Shown piece by piece: positions 1-9,686 of a stretch of DNA of 64,000 nt. Numbering within the stretch: the first letter of the stretch is position 1; the number at the start of each line of letters is the position of its first letter. This DNA comes from Gnetum montanum (Eukaryota; Streptophyta; Gnetopsida; Gnetales; Gnetaceae). Location of the stretch: NCBI GenBank assembly GCA_015680685.1, contig MNCI01003375.1, forward strand, positions 115,264 to 179,263, read 5' to 3'. Under the pieces are notes generated by a model. It was not told the origin of the DNA. It worked only from the letters and a program-made list of their open reading frames with translations, and made no database searches. Position numbers and translations under genes: made by a program.

Positions 1-27
1 ACACAGCAGAGACTCTAGGACCATCAA

Positions 28-53
28 GGTGTTCAATTTTATCTCTGAACACC
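28..53 (+). other. Conserved hairpin in retrotransposon 3' UTR
   Basis: GGTGTTCA (28-35) and TGAACACC (46-53) form a perfect 8-bp stem around a 10-nt loop. The same stem with a different loop lies at the equivalent place in three minus-strand elements (15147, 22524, 59046), about 140-180 bases before the LTR. The RNA form and its function are inferred. Confidence 0.7.
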
Positions 54-200
54 ACCATTTTTTGTAACTCTTCCTTCTCTGTAACTCGGGAACATGGTCA
101 AATTGATGTTATGTCATGTGTGTGTCGAGTTATGTGTGTTGTCAATAAAAGCCCATACCTTCCAAATTGTAGAGTAACTCGAGGATGAGTTTTTACTCAG

Positions 201-211
201 TCGTGGGGGTA
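201..211 (+). other. Polypurine tract of the left-edge element
   Basis: TCGTGGGGGTA directly precedes the LTR start at 212. It is preceded by CTCGAGGATGAG, a block also found next to the polypurine tract of the other tRNA-Asp elements. Such tracts prime plus-strand DNA synthesis in LTR retrotransposons. Confidence 0.8.
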
Positions 212-1116
212 TGATGAAGTGTCATTAGTCAATGCGTCGACTAGGCTGCATATATGGCCCTGTATACTTGGCTGCGTTGATGCGGCCCCGTCGATGTAGC
301 CTTCCATACATCGACGTGGCCTCGTTTATGCAGAGCCTATTTCAGCCTATAAATAAGAGGGCCTTCCACCTCATTGGGGTATCTTTCAGTTAGTTGTAGT
401 GAAGCTCTTATAGTTTGTTCTTGCAGGAGATAGAATATTTTCCAAGTGCCCACAGCAGGTGTAAGAAAAGTGATTAGCTCTTTATTCGAGCGTTGATGTA
501 TTTGAGCCCATTGGTGTGATGGCAATAAAGACGAACTCTTCAAGCATTCCTTGCAGCATTTGGACTTAGCCATTTTATGCATTTAGTAGTTTAATATGTT
601 TATGCTTTCTTAATTACTTGTTAATTACTTAAGTTTCTGTCATTGTTATTTTAATCGCTATCACTCCTTATAGTCCATAAAAGCCATAAGTACAATCATC
701 TTGAATGTAAACCCAACGCTTGGTAACCCAGTGATGCTTAACATCTGGTAATCCAATAGTGTTAGGGGATGCTCAGAACGTTCCCGGAAGATGAGGTTGG
801 ATACTTATGTTAGGAGTAGTTAAGATTTAGATTAAGATAATCTTAGATTACTTCATACTCTAGCTTTACTTTCCAAGATAATTAGATGCCAAAAGATAAG
901 TAAAAAGCTATAAAAATCATTAGCCTTAATCTCACTTAACCATCACGAACAGAACATCACAAGTGAGATTAGGAAGACAACGACTGTTCTAATCCAAGAT
1001 TTCATTGGTTAGGGTCTGGTGTATGTTAAGTGCTTACTGTCTACGGATTCGACCGAGTCACGTGTGAACGCCCGTGATTCGTATGGTTGGACGTAGGGAT
1101 ACCTAGCCGCTCATCA
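212..1116 (+). repeat. 3' LTR, plus orientation
   Basis: The repeat runs from TGATGAAGTG to CCGCTCATCA. Its last 90 bases match the U5 end of all the other tRNA-Asp LTRs in the window. The first 120 bases carry several variants of TCGACGTGGCC. A TATA box lies at 348. The partner LTR is outside the window, so age cannot be judged. Confidence 0.8.
348..360 (+). promoter_or_regulatory. LTR promoter TATA box
   Basis: TATAAATAAGAGG sits about 135 bases into the LTR. The same word occurs in reverse orientation in the LTRs at 14881-14894, 21121-21131 and 43881-43890, at the matching place between the U3 repeats and R. This makes it the likely core promoter. Confidence 0.65.
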
Positions 1117-1204
1117 ACTAGGTCTTGAATCATTTGGAAGGCTTGATCCAATCCTTACAGTGGCCCCATAGTTTGTAAGGTTTGTACATAAGGTTATGGC
1201 ATTT

Positions 1205-1389
1205 NTAAGGATTGGATCAAGCCTTCCAAATGATTCAAGACCTAGTTGATGAGCGGCTAGGTATCCCTACGTCCAACCATACGAATCACGGGCGTTCACA
1301 CGTGACTCGGTCGAATCCGTAGACAGTAAGCACTTAACATACACCAGACCCTAACCAATGAAATCTTGGATTAGAACAGTCGTTGTCTN
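1205..1389. other. Inverted local duplicate bounded by single Ns (probable assembly artefact)
   Basis: There is one N at 1205 and one at 1389. The 183 bases between them are the exact reverse complement of 975-1157, which contains the end of the LTR and its flank. An error-free inverted copy placed just after its source and edged by single Ns is more likely a misplaced contig in a gap than biology. The true sequence here is unknown. Confidence 0.85.
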
Positions 1390-1935
1390 TAGGGTGTAGA
1401 AGACTAGAAGATGGTGGCACCATGTCCATGGAGAAAACAAAGGCATTAGGGAAGGTTCTATGACATTGGGGGATGTTTGTTGGAACAGTCCTCCAAGGAT
1501 GTTTTTAGGCTCAAATTCTACCCCAAATTCATCCTCCTCTTCCTGTTGTTCCCCAAAGTTAGGCTGGTCATCTTCCTCTTCTATAGTAATCAATTGGATT
1601 AGAACGCTAGAATAGACATCATTAAGGGGGATTTCTTCATATGGGAAAGGGATGTGCTCTTTCCCACCCCTGTGTATGAGCTCAAACTCCCTTTTGACCT
1701 TAGCTTCAATTCATGAAATTAACATGCCTACCTGTATTTTAGCACAAATGAAGTTATAATGATCTTTGTTTATGGCTGCAAAATCGGGACTCTCCCCTCT
1801 AACTCTCAAAGATTGCCTACACTCAATGACTATAGGGTCTTTGGGATCATACACCCTCATGACTTATTGGTTATGATCTTTACCAATGAAGGTGAAGGGT
1901 AATTTGGTGGATTTTCAAAAAGGCATGGTTTAGTG
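1390..1935 (-). pseudogene. Decayed coding remnant of unknown identity
   Basis: One minus-strand frame stays open for almost 180 codons with only two stops, from about 1935 down to the N at 1389. It reads through KLPFTFIGKDHNQ, then a segment containing YDPKDPIVIECRQSLRVRG, then an acidic stretch (ITIEEEDDQPNFGEQQEEED) and ends at the gap. The non-random composition and single frame indicate real ancestral coding sequence. I do not recognise a family. Given the context it may be part of a retrotransposon polyprotein, but a broken host gene is possible. The 3' end is lost at the N. Confidence 0.4.
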
Positions 1936-2129
1936 CTGATAATTGCTTAAGAATAGGCTATAAATGTTAAGACAGGAGTAAATTCTAGTTAATGGAATTC
2001 AAAAACTCTGAGAGGAAATGGAAATGACAAAAAATGATATACTTATTATAATTAGTAAGTGGGGAATAAGTGGGGTTTACCCCTTTACCAAAAATAGAAT
2101 ATTGACAATGTTGGCTTTAAACCTCACCC

Positions 2130-2790
2130 AAGTTGGCTTCCTAGGTACCTCTACACTAGGTATGACAAAGGGAAAAAGAAGGAGAGGGGGGGTGGGGGGT
2201 GGGGTGTGCGGGGGGGTGAGATAATGGAAATCTCACACATTTTTATTTCAATGTTGGAAAGAGGAAAAAAATTTGAAGACCAAAATGGAAACTTGGCAGT
2301 TTCCAAAGATGATTTCAGTAGGTTACCAACTTTCACCAAAAAAGGAGAGAAAAGTAGGTTTGGTTGGTATGGAAACCAAGGTTGGTTTAGTAACAAAGAT
2401 TCTAGCAACAAAAATTAAATATTTATCAAGGCTTCCATGCTGGATTTGTTCTAAGAATTCACAACAGATGTTATTAAATTCTAGCACCTAAACCACCTAT
2501 AGCTTCCACACTGAAGTTTCTACCATGAGGAGGAGTAAAGGTAGCATTGGATTCCTTGGGAGTTTTGGCTTTAAAAAATGGCTTTCAACTTGCCACAAAA
2601 GTAGATCTAGTTATAAAATTGGTTTCAAACTTTACCAACGCTAACCTCCCAATTGCTTCCATGCTGGGTATGGCAAAGGGGGGAAAGAGAGGGGATGAGA
2701 TGATGGGAATCTCACACCTCCTACCTCAACATTGATGAGGAGAAGGATAAAAACCAAAGTGGAAAGTTGATGTTTCTCTACTAAAACTAG
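2130..2790 (+). repeat. Two diverged copies of a ~150-bp module
   Basis: 2130-2300 and 2640-2780 share an order of short blocks: GGTATGRCAAAGGG, a purine-rich stretch, GAGATRATGG, AATCTCACAC and a later AAATGGAAA/AAAGTGGAAAG. The copies are diverged with indels. The function is unknown; they look like decayed transposon sequence. Confidence 0.4.
2184..2219 (+). other. G-rich tract with quadruplex potential
   Basis: Four runs of at least four G (7, 6, 4 and 7) are separated by T, T and TGTGC. This satisfies the usual G3+ N1-7 quadruplex rule many times over. It lies inside the first copy of the module above; the second copy has only a short purine run there. Confidence 0.6.
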
Positions 2791-2991
2791 TTTTAGCTAG
2801 TTGCCAATTTTCTCAGCTTGGAAAAATGGGGGAAAGCCAACTTACAGAAGAGTTGAACCACCCACTTTAGAAACTNGAAAGTAGTATTTTTCCACTAAAA
2901 TTGGTTTTAGGCAACTGCTAATTCTCTCAACTTGGAAAAGTTAGGGAAAAGTCACCTCACGGATGAGTTGAACCACCCACTTTTAGAAGCT
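2776..2991 (+). repeat. Tandem duplication of about 115 bp
   Basis: Copy 1 at 2776-2874 and copy 2 at 2892-2991 both run from CCACTAAAAYTRGTTTTAG-like sequence through CTCARCTTGGAAAA to GAGTTGAACCACCCACTT. They differ at many positions and by small indels, and one N at 2876 lies between them. No coding content is evident. Confidence 0.6.
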
Positions 2992-2999
2992 AGAATATA

Positions 3000-5055
3000 A
3001 ACTTTTGGCAATAAAAATAATGGGGAGAAAAATATCAGCATTGGCTTTGGGCTATAAAATTCACAGCAAGTGCTATGAAAAGCCAAACCCCAACCACCTA
3101 CAACTTCCACATTGCAGTTTTGGTCATAGGGGGGGAAAGACCAATGTTGATTTTTCAATGGTTTTGGTTGCAAAAATTAAGGCAAAGCTTGCAAAATAAT
3201 AATAAAAAGAGTAGATCTGGCTACAAAATTTAGGCAAAGGCCCTCCTTCTAGCACCAAGAAAAACTATTATGACCAAAAACCTCGATTGCTAAAATGAAA
3301 ACCAAGGATCCTCGATGCAAGTAGTTCCCCAACCCCGAATCCCTAGGGCCTTTACAATAAAAATGAGATTTGGGTCACCCTGGTCAGTTTGGCTAATCAA
3401 CCAGGGACTTAGGAGATGCAAAACATGTAAATATGAACAAATTTGAATAATACACAAATAATAAATTTAATTTTATTCAACATAAAACTCAAACTTAAAA
3501 CTTTATTAAGAAAAGAATAAAGAATAAGTTAGAGAAATGTGTACAAATGGTGTTTGGATGAGAAAAAAAGGGGGGTTCACTTGTGCAAGAGTTCAAAGGT
3601 TATTGAAGCCGATGTGATGTGCTCCATGATCTAGGTGCTAAGCCACTCTTGATGCTATCAAACCTCCCTTCACTACTACAACCTTGGATCTGCAAGTTGG
3701 TTCACTCAAGGCTATAATGCTTCCATGCTGGGGTTCAAGAGAATGTAAGTATGGGAACTTGTAAGAGCTATTGAATGCTTGAAAATGCCCCAAGTATGGA
3801 ATTATGAAAAATGGTTGAATCTTTAGTGAGAATTTGCTTGTCGAAAAATGCTTCACTTTGTCCAAAAATGTTGAACCCATAAATGGTGTTGAAGGTTGCC
3901 TTTTATAGGGTCTTTGGGCCATGAATGGAGTTGCAAATTGGCTATGATTTGGCTACAAATTGGTTTTGAATCGGTTGCAAATTTAGGTGAGATGGGTGCC
4001 CAAATTTGGGGGGTTACTATACATAGTAACTGCTTTCCCCATGGCCATTTCCTTTACTATAAATAGTAGTTAGGGCACACCTTTCACATTGGAGATGAAT
4101 CTTCCACACTAAGCTCTCCACCATGCTTGTTGAAGTCGTTGGTCAATGTTGAAGAGTATGAATTAATGAATTTTGCTTATTGTGGCTTCCAAGTTGTGCA
4201 TTAGGTTTCCATGTTGAAGGGGGGAAAGTTTACAAAGCCTCCACCCTTCCACGTTGGGGGTAGGTAAGATCTACCCCCTGCAGGTGTTTCCAGAGTAGAA
4301 AAATGCAAGTTTGAATATGGATGGGACCTACATTCCTATCTATGTTGGCACTAATCTCATCCAATCATTTAACCATCAATTGAAAGGTAGATTTCATGCT
4401 TTCCATGTCTTTGTTTAGGGATTGAACATTTTTCTTATTAGGAGTCATTTAAAATAGACATAAAAATCCATAGCCAAATTCCAAACAATAATAAACCTAC
4501 TCTATGATACTAATCTTGAAGTAGGGTCATTCTAATTTTCTTTAATTCTTCAAAACATACTAAACCCATATTGTATGCAAGATAATTCAATTGCTAGAAA
4601 ATAAGAAAACTAGCTATCTTCTAGGAAAACTGAAAGAAGATTACAAACACAATGGAACCACAATTCCACAAAACAACAATACTCACTCACTCAACAATAT
4701 TACAAAGCATGAGGCTCTACAACCACACACACAATCGACCTCAATGAAATGTACAATTAATCCATATTTCTTCCTCACATAGGACTGAGATCCAAACACC
4801 GAGAGCTATGGCCAATACCACCATACATAGTCGATCACCAAGATGCACACTACTCTCATGTAGTCTTTCTGGTAACTCTCATACCAAAACATGCAATACA
4901 AACCTAATATTTATCAAACACAAAGCTTAAACCCTAGGGAAATCTTTCCCATATTGAACTTGATATTCCTGATTGTTTCCTATCTTAAAACTACCACATT
5001 AGAGATTTTCATGATCAAACGAGATATCTAAAGGCTTGAGAAGATTTTTCTTTAT
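3000..5055. other. AT-rich intergenic DNA, no gene recognised
   Basis: The open frames here are short and lack any recognisable motif. A recurring phrase of the type CTTCCAYGYTGGGG (near 3108, 3721, 4088, 4208 and 4248) suggests decayed repeats. Nothing else can be supported. Confidence 0.4.
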
Positions 5056-5059
5056 CAAG

Positions 5060-5235
5060 TCCATCATTCAAGTAGGACATCTCCTCTAGAGATAAGATGT
5101 CTCTTCTAGGAACATGACGTCTCTCGTAAGATGTCTATGCTATCGAGAAGATGTCTCCTTTGACATCATAACTCTAAAGTAAGACATCTCCTAGGTTACC
5201 AAGATGTCTCGTGTGACATCTCAACTCTTAAGTAA
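5060..5235. repeat. Cluster of AGATGTCTC / GAGACATCT words
   Basis: About eight copies of AGATGTCT or its complement AGACATCT, including one GACGTCTCTC variant, are scattered in both orientations over 175 bases. Their layout resembles the short-word arrays in the U3 ends of the LTRs elsewhere in this window, so this may be the U3 of an otherwise unrecognised LTR. I could not find matching LTR ends. Confidence 0.45.
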
Positions 5236-5689
5236 GATATCTATAAATGTCCATAATATCTCCCAAGCTACTTGAAAATTTCATTCTTTTTTTTTTGTAA
5301 GGATAAAAAGGGGTTCAGAAGAGGTGTTGCTACATCATGAACACATTTTCATGACGATAATGAAATTAAGATTTATTTATGTTCATTGTAGTATTTAACA
5401 TAATTTACTAATTTTTCTAATTACAAATTAATTTCTTAATATACTTAGCATAATATTTATTTTTTTATTTGTGTTAATGAATTGGCAAAATGAACATGAC
5501 TAGTTTTGAGTATAGACACATATTCACTTATTAATCCCAACAACGCTATTGCTTGATTCACTTAGTAGCATAATACTTGATAATCCCAACAATTAGTATG
5601 TTAGTTTAGGATATGTATGATAATTTGGAAATGGATACTCATTGCCTTATGCTAGATTAGGATTTACTTAATTGCACATTAGGGTGTTG

Positions 5690-5806
5690 GAACTCTAAAA
5701 TAATTGTTATATAGGTATACCCCAAGCTATATAACTTAGCATTACCTACCAAAATCGAATCCATGACTTTGAGCTTTCAAATCAAAAGTCTTACCAGTAA
5801 GCTAAC
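5690..5806 (-). mobile_element. tRNA-derived SINE, copy 1
   Basis: Read on the minus strand, the copy starts with an A-box-like TTAGCTTACTGGTAAG, followed about 40 bases later by a B-box-like GGATTCGATTT. A unique body then contains AGCTTGGGGTATACC and ends near AACAATTATTTTAG. The tRNA-like head with both RNA polymerase III promoter boxes and a shared body is the signature of a SINE. The family is not recognised. Confidence 0.6.
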
Positions 5807-5873
5807 ACCTCATTATTAATTGCATATTAAATTAGTTAGATTAATTTGTTATGTATTAAGATTTTAATAATAC

Positions 5874-6003
5874 TCTTAATTGTAATATAGGTACACCACA
5901 AGATATATAGTCCAATTAGAACTTTATAACCTAGCATTTCCTACTAGAATCAAACCCATGACTTGGAGGTTTCTAATTAAGAGTCTTACCACTAGGTTAA
6001 CAG
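5874..6003 (-). mobile_element. tRNA-derived SINE, copy 2
   Basis: The minus strand begins GTTAACCTAGTGGTAAG (A box) and has GGGTTTGATTC (B box) about 40 bases on. The body matches copy 1 (CTTGTGGTGTACCTATA and ATTACAATTA). The head is closer to a tRNA than that of copy 1. The two copies lie in the same orientation 68 bases apart. Confidence 0.65.
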
Positions 6004-6204
6004 TGTCAAATCACTATATCTTTTATGATGCAACCTATGACTTTATTAAATGAATATAATGATGCCTCAAGTGTGACTCCAATAGGCGACCTCTGTTTAA
6101 CAAGATAATGAGCTAACTACTTGAGCTACCTAGAGTAACAATGATCAATGCCATTACAAGGGGAAACTCAAAGACTATATATATCTCCTAAGAATATACA
6201 TAGG

Positions 6205-6280
6205 GGATGTTAGAGCCTAAAATAATTTGATTATAAGTACACCCCAAGACATATAGCATGCTACATTCTTTAGGGCCCAA
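6205..6280 (-). mobile_element. SINE body fragment, copy 3
   Basis: The minus strand carries only the 3' body: a TATATGTCTTGGGGTGTAC segment, then an AT-rich end in AAATTATTTTAGG. The tRNA head is missing, consistent with truncation or decay. Confidence 0.5.
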
Positions 6281-6780
6281 AACCCCACAACTAATACTAA
6301 TACTATATTGAATCGTACCAACATGTGTACAAGAGCAACCATCAACCCATCAAACTAGTTTTGCAAGTGTAGAAGCAACCACCGTTCCTTCCCCACTTCA
6401 TGGAGCTGCTAGTAGATAGCCTATGGGTGGTGCAAGTTGCTTCTCAAGAAGACATTAGAAGAATTTTAGAACATAACAATGCCTTAATTGTGACTTGAAA
6501 TAACTTCTTGCCTAATAAGATAATGAACCAAATTAACATATTTCTTAGGATTGAACCTAGATTTACATATTCTAACCAAATTAACAATGTAATCACTATA
6601 TATACCCCTTACAAGCATATAGGTTAATAAGAAACTTTCATGAAACATCCAAGTGGCAACCTCTTGAAAAAGAAAACAATGTGCTAACACTTAAAAGATC
6701 ACCTAGGTTACAACGTATATGTGTTTTAACGGTTAATAAGATATGAATCTAAAATTTGTGCATTGTAAAAATATTGGTAA
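6281..6780. other. AT-rich spacer, no gene recognised
   Basis: This stretch contains further weak echoes of tRNA-like wording (near 6500 and 6655) but no complete boxes. No open frame of note. Confidence 0.35.
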
Positions 6781-7500
6781 ACAATTCTCCGACGTCGTTT
6801 ACCGTTCATGAAAGACGGATGGCATCGAAGGTAAGTGGCCACGACCGGAATTGAAGTGCACCGCATTCTGCATTCCACACTGCATTCTGTGCAGCAGTCT
6901 GTATTGGAATCTGGTCCTGATTTTGCATTCTTTGAGAAGTGTGTTCTGAATGTCAGTGACGGCCTGACGGGAACCCTATCAACAAAACTAACTGCTCTGT
7001 TGGGGTTTAGAAATTAGTTTGCAAGCCAAAAACATCTCTGGTTGTGGCTCGCTTTCAGTGTACCTTGTGAAGGCTACGAAGTAATCATGTTGGACTGTTC
7101 TGTTTTGGGCATGAGTTCTTGCTGAATAGCTCTGTTATTTGGCAAAAAAAATGAATTAATGGCGGCGAAGTGGTTTCCAACTTTCCATCACTTTGGTGGT
7201 CCACTCCGTACAGATTTGCCATTGGATTTGCATCTGCGTCTCTTCCTTGGCTTCGCACAACTAGGGTTTCGTGATTTGAAATTCTTTCAACGTTGTTTTG
7301 ATTCTTGATTTGGATAATTCATCTAGGGTTTCTCGTTGTTAGATGCTTTTGGAGCCGCTGTAGAGGGGATAAATAATTTGCAGAGGGAAGGACGCTTTCC
7401 ATGATGGTGCCATTTTGAGGACCCATCTCTGGTCTATGCATCGAGGATTGCTACTTATCCTTACCTACGTTTTTTAAAGGTGCTTCGACAGGTATGTATT
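6781..7500 (+). other. Possible 5' region of an unidentified low-copy gene
   Basis: Base composition becomes more balanced and the sequence is not shared with the transposons. Plant telo-box words CTAGGGTTT occur at about 7262 and 7322, as in many plant 5' leaders. ATGGCATCGAAG followed by GTAAGT (6821-6838) and TTCGACAG followed by GTATGT (near 7490) look like exon-donor junctions. No downstream coding exon could be found, and a conserved protein is not visible. It may be a non-coding transcript, a remnant, or chance. Confidence 0.25.
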
Positions 7501-7516
7501 TTTTTTTTTTATCAAA

Positions 7517-7713
7517 AATTGCATCTTATTTGCTTGAGCATTATATCAATAGAAGCTTTGGAACCTTCCAAGAAATCCTTTCTGATTTCACAAAAATCTT
7601 AGTTGCTTGGGCATTACCTTAATGATATTTTCAACTTGGAACTGTCCAAAAAATCCTTTCTGATTTCCTAAACGCAATAAAAATTTCCAATTTCCAATAA
7701 AAATTTCCAATTT
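7517..7713 (+). repeat. Imperfect tandem repeats
   Basis: A 75-bp unit ending AAATCCTTTCTGATTTC occurs at about 7517-7590 and again at 7595-7667. Just after it, AATAAAAATTTCCAATTTCC is repeated twice (7675-7713). These are local duplications without coding content. Confidence 0.6.
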
Positions 7714-9027
7714 CCAGATAAGGCATGAAAGAACTAAGGAGACCCTACAAAAATTTTGAAGGGTTGTAATTACTGTATCACTAGCTCCGTTGGATCCTTA
7801 TTTTAGTATGATAGTTTATTTTGAAAGTATAATTGGGAGACTTCTAGTTGTATGTTATTGCTATCTAAGATCTTTTCTTGTAGTTAGTGTTTCGTAAAAG
7901 AGAAGGAAAGCAAATTTGTTGTTGATGAATCAAAAGTATACATATGTTAACGAGTTGAAGTTGCTCAACTGAAGCATGTCATAAAACACTTGGGTTGAAA
8001 ACCCCGTGAAGCAGAACAAAAAGATTAAGTTGAGGTTGGCATGTTGCTAGGATTCAGAGAACCTTTTGTTGTTCACTGCTTAACTAAGATAAACGTAGCG
8101 AGGTAATTCCAAAACTGAAACTAAGACAGAATATTTATTACCCTCTTGAGAAGATTTTATAGATTATTGAGCAAAAGAATAATCTAAACAACGATTTCTT
8201 ATTGGAGAGACTTAACAAGCAATTAAAACAATATTAACAAACACGTGGTCATCGCATCGTATGTCATCACATTTCAGTTCCACGAAACGTGCCTTTTGGA
8301 CAAGGATTTGCGTTTCAGGATCACCAAAGGGCAGCGTGACAAAAAACGGCTTTCTTTCTGTTTAGACGAAACTTTTTTTAGCTGGTGCAGCGGCGCTTTT
8401 ACCCCATTTCTTAATTTATCAGTTTACTTTAAATTCACATATTCTGACTAGTTCTGCAACTGGTTTTGGCTGAGAGGCCAATAATTTATGATGGGTGAAT
8501 TAATAAACTTCTGAACTGTTATCTTCTCTGCTAAATGTATATAACCAACATTTCAAGTGTATATAACGAACAGTTCACCATGTTATTTATATCATACGAT
8601 CTCTTTAACTTGGGCAATTTTAGGGTTTATTTTATTGGACGGGGTTTTGAAATTTTAAGAATAGGCTTGGAAAGATTTTGATGTTTGAGAGCAAGCAGAG
8701 GACTCTGTTTGCCTGTGTGTCTGGGATTAATGCTAGTAAAAATGGTTTTTAGTTTCCTGCAGCTATTATGCCAATCGTATGCACTGTCAAAAATTTTGCC
8801 ATATGCCAGTCAAAAAAAGAAGGAAAGAAAGAAAGAAAAGAGAGAGGAAACGGCTTTAAGAATTGCATTTTTTTCATGGTGGTGACTAACTTATGTTTCT
8901 TATGCGGAAAATGTGCACATGCTGAGGCGATGAGGATGAACTGCAGCATGCTTTGGTTTTTCTAAGCTACCTGAAAGTAACAGAGTCGATGCTCATGCTC
9001 TTTTGCCTTCCCGAAGTTTACGTTATC
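7714..9027. other. Intergenic DNA with a purine tract
   Basis: No gene can be supported. At 8811-8852 an A/G-only run (AAAGAAGGAAAGAAAGAAAG and so on) forms a simple repeat. Confidence 0.4.
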
Positions 9028-9243
9028 ACAAATTTCTTCCTACTTCTAATTGTTTACGATAAAGCGCTTAAGCGCTATTTTCGGAAAATATTTCAAATAT
9101 CTCTGAATCGGCTCTGTTTTAGGACTCATGAATTTATTATTTACATTATTATAAATTTCTTCGTATTTCTGACGTTTTGTGATAAAGCGCTCTAGCGCTG
9201 TTTTCGAATGTTTCAAATATTTCTGGTTCAGCCCTGTTTTAGG
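9028..9243 (+). repeat. Tandem 97-bp duplication with a 14-bp palindromic core
   Basis: 9028-9124 and 9149-9243 share the order AAATTTCTTC, GATAAAGCGCT, TTTCAAATAT and GCYCTGTTTTAGGA. The core is AGCGCTTAAGCGCT (9066-9079, a perfect palindrome) in the first copy and AGCGCTCTAGCGCT in the second. It lies some 450 bases past the stop codon of the GLR gene, in its 3' flank. Confidence 0.65.
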
Positions 9244-9686
9244 AAATATTTCAGCCCCTTGATAAACCATTTTTGTTTCAGTTGCATTTTGAAAAACATG
9301 TCTCCAGCCTCATTTTAGATTCTGCATTTCTGTTTATGCAGAGCTTTCTTCCTCTATCCGTAAATTACCCAAGGAACTTGTAAATTTTAATTACCTGGAA
9401 CACACTAGCCAACTCAGCATTCAAAATTAAGATGCTTTTAAAAAAGCTGGTTGAAATTTACAACTACCATTTATTTTAACCTTCAAGCACTTCAGCTATT
9501 TTCTCATGGACACGTTGGGTTAAGGAATACTGGAAGGTTACTTGAGAACGCCATTTCTGTTTTATTTAATCCAAATCTGGATAGATTTTGTCTCTGCTTT
9601 AATGCTTACATAATTTATGTTTTCGTGAAGAAGGTAAGCTATAGAAATGTCGAATAAAGGATCAAAGGAATCAGGCGTTGTCCCTG

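Larger units (their letters stand above)
1..1116 (+). mobile_element. 3' end of a tRNA-Asp type Ty3/gypsy element, cut by the window edge
   Basis: Bases 1-211 are the tail of the internal region and 212-1116 is the 3' LTR, so the element reads left to right and most of it lies outside the window. The assignment rests on a polypurine tract directly before TGATGAAG, LTR ends TG...CA, and close similarity in arrangement to the minus-strand elements at 14 kb, 21 kb and 58 kb: the same hairpin, a CTCGAGGA block and the same U5 end. No coding sequence of this copy is visible. The element body cannot be classified beyond this shared architecture. Confidence 0.8.

Noticed and set aside
1116-1300. A large inverted repeat that could be a foldback transposon or hairpin RNA locus
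   Set aside because: The second arm is exactly identical and bounded by single Ns, so it is better explained as an assembly error.
3638-3922. A 94-codon minus-strand open frame
   Set aside because: No start context, motif or homology to the window's other elements; its length is expected by chance.
5874-6003. A functional tRNA gene
   Set aside because: Only A-box and B-box-like words are present; the cloverleaf arms do not pair and the sequence continues into a SINE body.
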